Assembly: GCA_905221605.1 (NCBI GenBank)
Contig: CAJNDS010001724.1
Span: 635,416 to 699,415 of the forward strand
From: Symbiodinium natans
Taxonomy: Eukaryota; Sar; Dinophyceae; Suessiales; Symbiodiniaceae
Direction of reading: 5' to 3'
DNA: 64,000 bases
The position numbers and the translations under genes were made by a program. Below are positions 42,701-54,686 of this stretch, piece by piece. The notes under the pieces are model-generated. The model was not told the DNA's origin, ran no database searches, and saw only the letters and a list, made by a program, of their open reading frames with translations. Numbering within the stretch: the first letter of the stretch is position 1; every line of letters starts with the position of its first letter.

Positions 42701-45700
42701 ACTTGCCGTCCTGAGAGATGTTGCTGAGGCGAGCCCACTGGCCGGGCACCACCAGCAACCCCTTGCCCACTAAGCCGACGACTGGCTTGCTGGGCTCATC
42801 CAGAACCTGAAGAAGCACCTGACGTCAGGGCCTTTCTGACTGTGCCTGAACCTCTGCTGCTGCTCCTCCTCTGCTTTCTCCTCGGTCTGCAGAGGTTTCT
42901 CTGGGCTAAGGCTGCTGAAGCTCAGGGCCCTTCTGACTGTGCCTGACCCTTCTGAGCCGAAGCTGAGGGCTTTCTTTACTCCGGGAGTGCTGTCACCTGT
43001 GTCGCTGATGGGAACCACTTGAAAGGTTGCATCTGAGTCAGTCCTCATGGCATCCTCAATGGCTTCCCTGACCTCAGAAAAGTCCTTGGTGGTCTCAGCT
43101 GAGTGGAGCTCCTCAGCAGAGAAGACTGCCTTTCGGCCTGTGGCCTTAGCCCACAGTGGCACCTGATCGGAGAAGCCGATGGCTAAGTGAGCCCTGTTCT
43201 TCACGAAGTCCTCAGGGTCTGACACCCTCTTCTCAGCAGACAGCTCAGGAAGAGAGCTCAGGCTGGCCAGCCAGAGGCACCAGTCGAACTCTTGCCAGGT
43301 GAGCTTGCACCTGACCTGAGACTCAAGGCTGCTGATGTTGCTCACGACCTCTGAGGTGGTGAACTTGGCCTTGGTCCATTTCAGGAGCTTCTCAGTGAAA
43401 CTCCTGCGGTAGGTCTTGCTTTTGCTCAGCTTCTCAGCCCTGGCCTCTTTGTCCTCAGCATCCTGCTGCAACTCAGCCACCTTCAGGTTGCTGAGGCCAC
43501 GTTCTTCTGCCCTAAGACGAGACTTAGTGGCCGAGAGCCTCAGCTGAAACAAGAACTCCTGAAAGAAGTCCTGCTGGCTGATCGTGTGGCCACAGGCTCG
43601 CTCAACAGCCAGCCACTGAGACAGCGTGGCAAGGACCTCAGGGTAAGGCACCTTCCGGCCAGCCCCCGAAACTCTAACTCGCTTCTTGTTCTTAGAGTTT
43701 CCTCTCCGAAGAGGTGCCTTGCTCATTTCTGCATAGGCCTGACTTTGGCTGACGATCCTGCTGAGCTGTTTCTTAGACAGGCCATGCTTAGCGATCATGG
43801 CCTCCCAGAACTTGCTCTCAGTGGAAAACTGAGACTTGGACTGAGCCAAGTCCTCAGCAATCAGCCTCTTTCGATTGGCTGTCAGCTCAAGGCGAGCTTT
43901 CTGAAACTTCCTCTTCCCGGCCTCAGGGGCGACTCTTGTGAACCTCTTGCCCTGAGTGAGTCGTCTCCTCTTGGCAATCTCATGAGCCCTATCTTCGTCC
44001 TCCTCTGCCTCCTTCTCAGCCACAAGAGCTTCAAAGGCCTCCTTAGATGCTTCGAACTCGAGCTGAGCCCTGCTCTTGTGGCTCCTGTGGTAACCTGTCA
44101 AGTGCAGCTCGAAAGGCTGAGCAGATGCCTTCTGCTCAGGTGTTCCGAAGAACTTTGTGAGGCCATACTGCAGAACTTTTCGTGCTGTGGACTGAGGAGT
44201 GCTCGCGATCTGCTGAGAAGCTGGGCTCGCGGTCTGCTGAGAAGCTGGGCTGCCCTGCTGTGGCTTCTCAGGTGTCTTGGCGGTTGTTTCTGAGGGTGGC
44301 CCACCCCCTCTTGCTCTTACTTGGAAGGCCTGTGCTCAGGCAAGACGAAGGCCTTTCTTAGGGTTTCCTTTAGAGATTAGGGTTTTTTTCTTAGGAGATC
44401 GTGTCGCAGATGGCCCCCCAATAATGGGACTGATTCGGGACCCTCTTTAATGTCAGGGCCCCGGCCCGGAGTCCCGATTTCGGATGCCGGGCTGTCTGGG
44501 CTTAAAGGCGGGCCTTTTGATTTTAAAGCCGGGCCTTAGGATTTTAAAGGCCGATTTCCGGAATTCCAACCGGCCCGAAACCAATGTTTTCCTTTAAGGA
44601 AACCTTTCGAAAAATTGGTCCAGGGGCCCCCTCGGACCCCCAATAATGGGACTGATTCGGGACCCTCTTTAATGACCGGGCCCCGGCCCGGAGCCCCGAT
44701 TTCGGATGCCGGGCTGTCTGGGCTTAAAGGCCGGCCTTTTGATTTTAAAGCCGGGCCTTAGGATTTCAAAGGCCGATTTCCGGAATTCCAACCGGCCCGA
44801 AACCAATGTTTTCCTTTAAAGAAACCTTTTGAAAAATTGGTCCCCCTCCATCCGGCAAGGGGGTGGTCCAGGGGCCCCCTCGGACCCCCAATAATGGGAC
44901 TGATTCGGGACCCTCTTTAATGACCGGGCCCCGGCCCGGAGCCCCGATTTCGGATGCCGGGCTGTCTGGGCTTAAAGGCGGGCCTTTTGATTTTAAAGCC
45001 GGGCCTTGGGATTTCAAAGGCCGATTTCCGGAATTCCAACTGGCCCGAAACCAACGGTTTTCTTTAAGGAAACCTTTTGAAAAATTGGTCCCCCTCAATC
45101 CGGCAAGGGGGTGGTCCAGGGGCCCCCTCGGACCCCCAATAGTGGGACTGATTCGGGACCCTCTTTAATGTCCGGGCCCCGGCCCGGAGCCCCGATTTCG
45201 GATGCCGGGCTGTCTGGGCTTAAAGGCGGGCCTTTTGATTTTAAAGCCGGGCCTTGGGATTTCAAAGGCCGATTTCCGGAATTCCAACCGGCCCGAAACC
45301 AATGGTTTCCTTTAAGGAAACCTTTTGAAAAATTTGTCCCCCTCAATCCGGCAAGGGGGTGGTCCAGGGGCCCCCTCGGACCCCCAATAGTGGGACTGAT
45401 TCGGGACCCTCTTTAATGACCGGGCCCCGGCCCGGAGCCCCGATTTCGGATGCCGGGCTGTCTGGGCTTAAAGGCGGGCCTTTTGATTTTAAAGCCGGGC
45501 CTTGGGATTTCAAAGGCCGATTTCCGGAATTCCAACCGGCCCGAAACCAATGGTTTCCTTTAAGGAAACCTTTTGAAAAATTGGTCCCCCTCAATCCGGC
45601 AAGGGGGTGGTCCAGGGGCCCCCTCGGACCCCCAATAGTGGGACTGATTCGGGACCCTCTTTAATGTCCGGGCCCCGGCCCGGAGCCCCGATTTTCGGAT

Positions 45701-48700
45701 GCCGGGCTGTCTGGGCTTAAAGGCGGGCCTTTTGATTTTAAAGCCGGGCCTTCGGATTTCAAAGGCCGATTTCCGGAATTCCAACCGGCCCGAAACCAAT
45801 GGTTTCCTTTAAGGAAACCTTTTGAAAAATTGGTCCCCCTCAATCCGGCAAGGGGGTGGTCCAGGGGCCCCCTCGGACCCCCAATAGTGGGACTGATTCG
45901 GGACCCTCTTTAATGACCGGGCCCCAGCCCGGAGCCCCGATTTCGGATGCCGGGCTGTCTGGGCTTAAAGGCGGGCCTTTTGATTTTAAAGCCGGGCCTT
46001 GGGATTTCAAAGGCCGATTTCCGGAATTCCAACCGGCCCGAAACCAATGGTTTCCTTTAAGGAAACCTTTTGAAAAATTGGTCCACCTCAATCCGGCAAG
46101 GGGGTGGTCCAGGGGCCCCCTCGGACCCCCAATAGTGGGACTGATTCGGGACCCTCTTTAATGACCGGGCCCCGGCCCGGAGCCCCGATTTCGGATGCCG
46201 GGCTGTCTGGGCTTAAAGGCGGGCCTTAGCCTGATGGTTCTGAGCCTCTTGCTGGCTTGAGCCACTAGGGTGTTGGTTAAGTAGGGTTCCGGGCTTAGTC
46301 ACAAAGCAAGAAAGACTCAGAGCTCACTTTTGCACTCAAAAATGTCTGCTGTTGTCTGCTGTTGTCTGAGGCCCTTTAGGCCTGAGCTGCTCCTGAGCGA
46401 TGCAGCTCAGTCTTCCATCGCAAAACCTCAGGGATTTCGGTTTAGGGTTTAGGGTTTAATAGGGTTTAGGGTTTAGGGTTTAGGGTTTAGGGTTTAGGGT
46501 TTAGGGCTTAGGGCTTAGGGTTTGTCCTGGCCTCAAGTTCCGTGTTCCACTCAGGCAGAGCAGAAGGTGCCTGAGGCATCGTGCTGATGGACTGGAAGCT
46601 CACTGCCAGGTCTTGAGCCTTAGGTTCAGGGTTTAGGGTTTAGGGTTTAGGGTTTAGGGTTTAGGGTTTAGGGTTTAGGGTTTAGGGTTTAGGGTTTAAC
46701 TAGGGTTTAATTAGGGTTTAGGGGTTAGGGGTTAGGGTTTAGGGTTTAGGGTTTAGGGTTTAGGGTTTAGGGTCCCTAAACCCTAAACCCTAATTAAACC
46801 CTAAACCCTAAACCCCTAAACCCGAAACCCTAAACCCTAAACCCTAAAGTGCTTGCCTGAGCAACCTTCTGCTGAAGGGCCCTGAGGCGGCTGTTTACTG
46901 AGTCGTAAAGGTGACCGGCTGAGGACCAGTCAGCTAAGCGACTCGCCCTCGACTCAACAGATGCCTTAGGTGAGGCTAATCTGAACAACTGTACTTACTT
47001 GAGTAACTAATTAATGACGGACTGATGCTAATTATCAGTCAGGCTGCTGAGTCAAAGAAAAGCTTAGCAACCTCTGGCCTGAGCAGATTGCTGAGGGTCG
47101 CTTCGTGCTCAGGCAAAGGCTGAGTCTTTCCTTCGAGGACCTGAGGTCAAGAAACTAAAACTAAATGACGACATCCTAATCAGCTAAATATAGTATAATT
47201 AATATGATATAGTATAATATATTAATTAAAATTTCTTAATTACCCCCTATATACAACCCTAAACCCTAGACCCTAAACCCTACCCTCAGTGCTGTTGTGG
47301 CACTCTGACCAGCCTCTGATAGAAGATCTCAGACTTCACACTGAGGATGGCTGTGCTGAGGAGCACATCCCACTCAGCCATAAACGCCTAAGCTGAACAG
47401 CAAGGCCTAATTAAGACCTCAGAAGGTTAGTTTAGTGGGACCTCTAATTACTAATTACAAAACAGAACTTAGTGCAGTCTGCTTGCCTGACGTTCCCAGC
47501 TTGTCTGCTTGCCTAAGGAGTTGCGAACCCTCAGGAACATGTCGAAGAGGATCTGAGAACCACCTGCCTCAGAATGGCTTGAGGTGCCCTAATTAACCCT
47601 AAACCCTAATTAAACCCTAAACCCTAAACCCTACACCCTAAACCCTAAACCCTAGACCCTAATTAAAAACCCTAAACCCTAAACCCTAAACCCTAAACCC
47701 TAAACCCTCAACCCTAATTAAACCCTAAACCCTAATTAAACCCTAAACCCTAATTAAACCCTAAACCCTAAACCCAAACCCTAAACCCTTCCTGAAGCCC
47801 AGCCTCAGGGTCAAACTCGTAGAAGACCTGGGTGAGGTGCCTCAGGGCATCCCAGGAATCTCCTGAGGTATAATCTTGGCCTCAGATTGGCAAGAATAGG
47901 ACTTCATTAATTACTCAGTAATTAATTAGGGGTTATGGGTTTAGGAGTTGTAGTAACTAAGGCGTTTCAGGGCTGAGGGGCTGTAGGGGTTTAAGGGCTT
48001 AGGGATTTCTGGGTTTCTGGGTTTGCCTGAGGTGCTGCCTGAGTCTCGGCGCTCAATGTGGGTGACCCTGTCTGAGATACCACTGAGCCATCCCTCCTCC
48101 AGGTTTAGGGTGTAGGGTTTCATTAGGGCTTAGGGTTAATTAAGGTTTCGGGTTAGGGTCTCGGGTTTAGGGTTTAGGGTCTAAGGGTTTAGGGATCAGG
48201 GTTGAACTGAGACACGTGTCCTGAGCTTGCAGGTACCAGAGGACATCACTCAGGAACTTGTACATCTTGAAGGCGACCCCGAAGACGAAGCTCAGGACGA
48301 AGATGTGAGCCTGAGCGCGGAAAACCCTTAACCCTAAACCCTAATTAAACCCTAAACCCTAAACCCTAATTAAACCCTAAACCTTAAACCCTAAACCACC
48401 CTAAACCCTAATTAAACCCTAAACCCTAATTAAACCCTAAACCCTAAACCCTAAACCACCCTAAGCCCTAATTAAGCCCTAAGTAGTTTCAGAAACACCA
48501 AAAGCAGCTGAGGAACCCAGACTGAGGCGTCCAAACCCCAGTCCTTGAGCTGAGTCACCAGAACCGAGAGCTCTGAGGTGACTGGACCTGAGATGCGAGG
48601 ACATGCAGAACTCAAGGAATACTGAACCCCACTTAGTTCATCGCTTGGGAACCCTTGGCTTCACTGAGGCACTCCTTTTCACACATCTCAGCAGGAGTCT

Positions 48701-51700
48701 TCTCAGGCTCTCAGGCCTTCTTCAAAAATCGGTCTCTCTCAGGAGACAGTGCAAAAAAACAGTCTCTCTCAGGAGACAGATCTGATCGCTGACTCAGGTA
48801 GCGATCACTGGTGCCTCAGCCAGTTCTCGGCGGTCTCAGCTTGCTGGCCTGACGATGATGCTGAGGATGTTGCTGAGGCTTGGCCCTGGCCCATCTTCGC
48901 CAGAAGCTTCTTCAGCTGAGCTTGCTCCTCAGGGCTCAGGCCGCTCAGGTCGCTCTCAGAATTGGGCTGAGGAACAGGCTCAGCACTTGCCTGAGCCCGC
49001 TGGGCCTGCTGAGCCTCCCTCTCAGCTCGCCTCGAGTCCAGCCTCTCCTCAACATGGTCGGCAAGCTCAAGATGGCCCTGAAGGCAGTCTTCCTCAAAGC
49101 TTCGCACAGCCTCAATGAGGTCCTCATAGTCTTTGACCTGAGAATGGAGGTCCTCAAGCAGGCCTGAGGCATCCTTCTGAGCTGCCCTGACATCGTAGAT
49201 GCAGTCTCTCAGGGCATTCTCTGAGTGGCCGGAACCTCTCAGCTTGAAGGCCAGGGCTGAGAGGCGGTCCTCAGTCTTCCTCAGCCACCTCTGAACCGAC
49301 TCTGCACTCCATGGCTCATCTTCCTCAGGAGGATTGGGAGGGCTTGCCTTAGGCACAGCCTCAGACCCAGGCTGACCACGAAAGCTCAGGTCCACTCCTG
49401 AGTTCGGCGTCATCTTGTTCTGAGGAATGACTCGGTACCTCAGGGCTAAGTGTCTGCTCCAGGGCAGGTCCTCAATCATGGGAAGGATCTCAGTGTGGAA
49501 CCTGAGGATGACTGAGGCCGGCCAGGAGCCGTGGCACTCAACACACCTGGTCTGATGCAGGATTCGGCTGAGGAAGATCTTAGTGTGCACCTTACGATCC
49601 TCACACTGAGGACAAAGGAAGAAGGGCTCAGGCTCGATGGTGCGGTCGTACTGAAGCCTTTGCTTAGGACCCTCAACACCAACTCTGAAGAGCTGGTGGG
49701 GCTCAGGTGGTGGTGGAGGCACCAGGCTCTGAGGGATAAGCACCGGCTGAGCAGAGCTCTGAGGAGGAGCCTGAGAAGAAGCCTTCAATGGCGGGAAGGA
49801 CATGGCTCGCTAAGTGATTACTTAGGCGAGCTGCTGGTGAGGATGCTGAGGACCAAAAGCGCTCTGAAGAAAAAACAAGTTCCTCATGCTCAAGCTCTGT
49901 CTCAGTCCTAGATGCAAGCACTCACTCCTGTCTCAGTGCCTAAATGCAAGCCCTCACTGAAGCTAGTCAGACTAAGTGCAGCCCAGCAGCTGGCCAAGCT
50001 GAGCCCACTGAGGAGGGCAAAGCTCAGGAAGACGGCCATCTTCATCTGAGTCTTCCTTAGATGCAAAGGGGTTTCTTTAGGGTTTAGGGTTTGGGTTTAG
50101 GTCATTGGGCTTCAACCCTAAACCCTTAAATTAGCCCTGAATAAACCCACTTCACCCCTGACTAATTGAACCCTAATTAAACAAATAATTCAACCCTATA
50201 ACCCAAGCCCTCAGCCCGACCCTCAGCATCCCCCTGAGTATCTTTTCGCAGAGTGACTGAGCCTGAGTGGGGACTCAGGCCAAGTCTTAAATTTAAAAAA
50301 ATGGTGGCCCCCTCACTCGCTTATCTTCCTCAGGCCCCTTCCTCTTCCTCAGGCTCCTCCTGAAGGACCCCCTTCCCCCCCCCCCCCTTAGTGCAGCCAA
50401 AGGGTCATGGCTGAGACGAACTCAGGCAGGAGATCAGGCGGAAGTGCGAATGCTGAAAGCAAAAGGCTCTGAGGATGGCAGGCGAAGGGGATTCTGAGCT
50501 TAATTAAGGCTTCTCAGGGCTCCTACTCCTTCTTAGTACTAACTAGTACTACTAAGTACGACAAAGTACTACGAAGTACTACGAAGTACTACGAAGTAAT
50601 TACTAAGTACTACTTAGTACTACTTAGTACTACTTAGTACTACTTAGTACTACTAAGTACTACTACTGATTACATCTTCTCTAATCCCTTTTAAATCTAT
50701 CTAAACTCCTCCCTATTAAAATCATATAAACCCCCGGAGCCCTTTAATCAGGACCCAACCCACGCCTCGACTGTTCAGGGGGGGGGGGGGGGGGGGGCCC
50801 CACACTAAAGAGGGTGCAACATTAAACCCTAAACCCTAGACCCTAAACCCTCAACCCTCAACCCTAAACCCTAGCTGCAGGCGGCCCTGACTTTTCCTGG
50901 AACCTCTTCGACTTCGGATGCCTTTTGGTGTCGGCAGCGGTGGCTTCGACCTGATATGTTGGGTTTAGGGTTTAGCGTTTAGGGTTTGGGTCTAGGTTAG
51001 AAGGGTTTAGGGTTTGGGATTTGGGGGTTTCGGAGTTTAGGGTCTGGGTCAAGCGGTTTAGGGTTTAGGGTTCGTCGTCTTGAGGGATTGTCGGGCTCAT
51101 GGGAGGTTTTGGGGTTTAGGGCTTTTGGGGGCCTTAGGGCAGGGTTTGTGTGTTTGAGTTTGTGTGGTTTGGGACTTCAGGAATGTTTGGGTTGTTGGAG
51201 ATTCCGGGCTTGAAAAGCAAGTAGCGTGTGACCAGGTTTGGGGCCTTCAAGCTCAAAGACATAGCGCACACACACAGTGTGGTTCTTAGTAGGGAAGGAC
51301 CCTCAACCCTAAATCCTAAGCCTAAGCCTTGATTTTCCCCATAGAAATTCCGCAGAGCATCTCATTCCCGCATTCCCTACTAAGAGCCAGTACGCAAAAA
51401 GGCGGTGTGGCTGGGGTCTAGAGGTGGCTGATCTCTGTACATCCCGGAGGAACCTTTACACTATGAAACCCTTTAAGAAAGGGAGATCGCCTTAATTCCC
51501 GGACGTTGGATCTGCTTGCTTAAACAAAGGGTCCCGGAGGTTGCGCCAACAAGCGGAACCACCCCAAGCACCCTAAACCCTCCAAAACCCCCAAAATGCC
51601 ACGAAAAACCCTCAAGCAGCCCCAATGCCCTGGACAGACCTCTCAACCCTAAACCCCAAACCCTAAACCCTATATTCCCTTAAGCTCTATTGCCCTGAAG

Positions 51701-54654
51701 CCTGGAAACTCTAAACCCGCAGAGCCGACGCCAGAACGCCCAGAGAGAGTCACAAGGAGCTGACCGTGAAGGTCATTTTCGGTCTTGACGGCCAGAGCGC
51801 AGTAAACCTGCTGAAGGCCGACGGTAGAAGCCTGGGGGATAGTCGGGTTTGGGGTTTGCGGGTGTTTGGGGGGTTTAGATCTTAGGGTTGAGCGAACAGT
51901 CTGCATCCAGGCACTTGAGAGAGCCCTGGCGCGAAAGTGTTTAGGGTTTAGGGCTTAGGGCTTGGGGCTTAGGGTTTAGGGTTTAGGGTGCTTTTTAGGG
52001 TCCAGGGCTTGCCGCAGCAACTTAGTGTTTGCGGTTGCCGTTTTTTGTTTTGAGCTTCTCGGTGCCAATTTTTCGCAGAAAGCGCCTGCCCGAATTTGTG
52101 AAACGGAATGTTCGCTGCCCAGACAAGCTGGAAGCACGCTTCTGAACTTAAATATGCCCGTGACCATCTGTTTCTTATTTTGCTGGCTTGGTCTGGGAGC
52201 CTACTCATGATTGCAACCATATGAAAACCCAATTTTTCATATTTTTTCATGTGTTGGCTGGGGCGAAGATTCGGATTCAAGCTTGAGGCTTTCGGCGAGC
52301 TTGTCAAGGCATGCTCCGTGTCAGGTAGCAGAAAGCGGCTGTTCATCCCTCTTAAAGAATCTTCAAAAAAGGTTTTGAAGCCCTGATTCGCACAGAGTTC
52401 AGCCCCGAAATACACCACGTCTTCGGGAAGGTGCTCCGGCTGGCAAGACTCTTCCGCCTGGTTCGAATCATGAGATTCAAGATGTTCAAGGCCACGGGCG
52501 GTGATTGAGGCCTCGGAGGTCATAGAACTCACTGCAACAAGTGTAGGTTTCTTGGTCGACATGTGCAGTCGTAGTCGCAGCCGTAGGAACACTCAAATGG
52601 AGTTTCCGAGAATAAGGGACCCCTAATGTAGGCCCCCAAATAGTAGGCGCCTCATGCGAGTGCATGCAACTTGCTACATTCAATGTTACGCCCTAAACCC
52701 CCAACCCTAAACCGCCAACCCTAAACCCTGAACCCTGAGCTACTTCCTGTTACGAAGGCTTGAGCCTCCACTACCTGAAGCAACTTGGAACCCCTAAGCG
52801 AAACACCCTGCAACAAATCCCCAAACCCCCCAAGGGTTTAGGGTTTTGGGCTTCGGGTGGTTCAAGGTTCCCTAAACTCAACACAAATCCCGAAGTGGAC
52901 CATGAGGCAAACAACTCAACCTACCAGGCTCCTGGCGGCCAGAACCGGGTAAGTTCACAGAACGGCAGAAGCCCCCTCCGGTAAGGGAGCCGTACCGCAG
53001 GGCAACGCTTAGACCCCACAAACCCTAAAGTCCCTAAACCCCAATCACTAAGACTCCGAAACTCAGGAAGTCCCTAAACCCTACAAACCCTTACATCCCC
53101 AAACCCTAAACCCCAAACCCCGACAGCCCTAAACTTTGTTCTCTCACAGAACAAAAGACCCAGAAGCGAAACCTCCTACGACCCTAAACCTGTTTCTTTC
53201 ACAAGAACGAAAGACCCTGAAACCTCCCTAGCCCTAAACCCTAAACCCTAAACCCTAAACCCTAAACCCTAAACCCTAAACCCTAAACCCTCAGCAAAAG
53301 GAGCTGAAACTCATGGCAATGGGGTTGCTCTCGGGCATCCGCGCACTTTCCTGGGCCATCGTCCTGCTCATGGCCACTTGGGGCTGTAAGGATTTGGGGC
53401 GGTTTAGGGTTTAGGGTTTAGGGTTTAGGGTTTAGGGTTTAGGGTTTAGGGTATGGGGTTTGGGGTTTAGGGTTTTAGGGTTTTAGGGTTTAGGGTCTAG
53501 GGTTTAGTGTTAGGGATGAGAGTGTGGGGATGTCTCGGGTTGAGGGTTTGGTTTTTCCAGTTCGGGCACCGGGGCTTCTGGAAGAAGGGACCTGACCCAT
53601 GGGTAAAGCTTGAGATGCTCCCCCTTGTACTAACAGTCCTCAGTTGGGCTTCTAGTACCCCCTTCTCAGAATCCCCATTAAGGACTGTGAGTATAAGGGG
53701 GAACATCCCAGGGTAAAGCGTGGCGTAGTGGTGCACACTGTTGAGGCCTTAGAGGTGTGTTCGGCCAAGAAGTTTGGGGGTTTTAGGGGCGAAGGGCTTG
53801 GGGGCTTCGCACTTGAGGTTTAGGGTTTAGGGTTTAGGGTTTTGCGGCTCCGGAGACTTTCGCCTGCCATCATCTACTGCAGTTGCAAATTCAGTGGGTA
53901 TGCGTTATGCGTGTTTAAGTCTGCAAACATCTACACATGGCGATCACAAGGAGTGCTTACTGCTAAGGGCTTGTTGTAACGTCACCGGGTTGGAGCCAGG
54001 GACCTCCAAGCTCCCCCCCCCCCAAACAAAGAACAGCCCTATGGGTTTAGAGTCTAGGGTCTACTTGGAGGTTCATGGGCACTGAAATGTAGGGTTATAA
54101 GTGTCCTAAATCGGGTTATAAGTAGAGGAGTTGCCATACTTATAACCCCTGCTCCTACCCATGAACCCTCCATGCAGCGTTTAGGGTTTAGTGAGATTCT
54201 TTGGGTAGTTACATGGTCCCCTAGTATGGGCAAGGGCCCATACTTCAGCACCCAAACTCTAAATCCTACGAGATAAGGTGGTTATCTACACCATCAGCAT
54301 CATCACGAAAGTCCTGTACGGCGAACACTTCGAAGAGTTCAGCACTGTGCCGGCTAGAGCCTGAGAGTGCCTCCCCCTCCCCAGAGGTGTCTTGGGTTTA
54401 GGGCTTAGGGCTTAGGGCGTAGGGCTTAGGGTTTAGGGTTTAGGGCTTGGGTTTAGGGTTTAGGGTTGAGGGTTTAGGGTTGTTTTAGGGTTTTTTCGGG
54501 TTTTTAGGCTTTTAGGGTTTAGGGTCCCAAAGCCGCGACTTCAGCGAAGCCTTCTTAGGGCTTTAGGGTTTTAGGGGTTTTTGGGGTTTTGGAGTGTGGC
54601 GCTTTTTGGGCGTGTCAGGGTCGCAGGCTTCGATGTTAAGGGCTCTGGCTTTCT

Positions 54655-54686
<32 letters not shown>

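Larger units (their letters stand above)
39421..50665. other. CTNAG-rich compositional island
   Basis: The palindromic pentamer CTNAG is heavily over-represented here. Hand counts: 12 in 41101-41400, 10 in 42121-42420 and 7 in 47041-47160, against about one per 256 bp expected for uniform bases. A comparison stretch outside (19501-19800) has 2. Enrichment starts near 39.4-39.6 kb, is interrupted by the satellite at 44.4-46.2 kb and by telomere-like introns, and stops near 50.6 kb. It is strongest in exons but also present in some non-coding parts. Both genes inside are on the minus strand. Confidence 0.85.

Noticed and set aside
44766-46161. Repeated 83- and 101-codon frames
   Set aside because: They recur once per 248-bp satellite unit on both strands and have no independent support.
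48221-48320. Plus-strand acidic exon reading VPEDITQELVHLEGD
   Set aside because: The minus-strand reading has acceptor, donor and phase agreement with its neighbours in the 12-exon model; the plus reading has none.
39000-50700. A viral insertion (large DNA virus-like segment) as source of the CTNAG island
   Set aside because: No capsid, polymerase or packaging gene was recognised, and one gene is heavily intron-split with the same telomere-like introns as the host.
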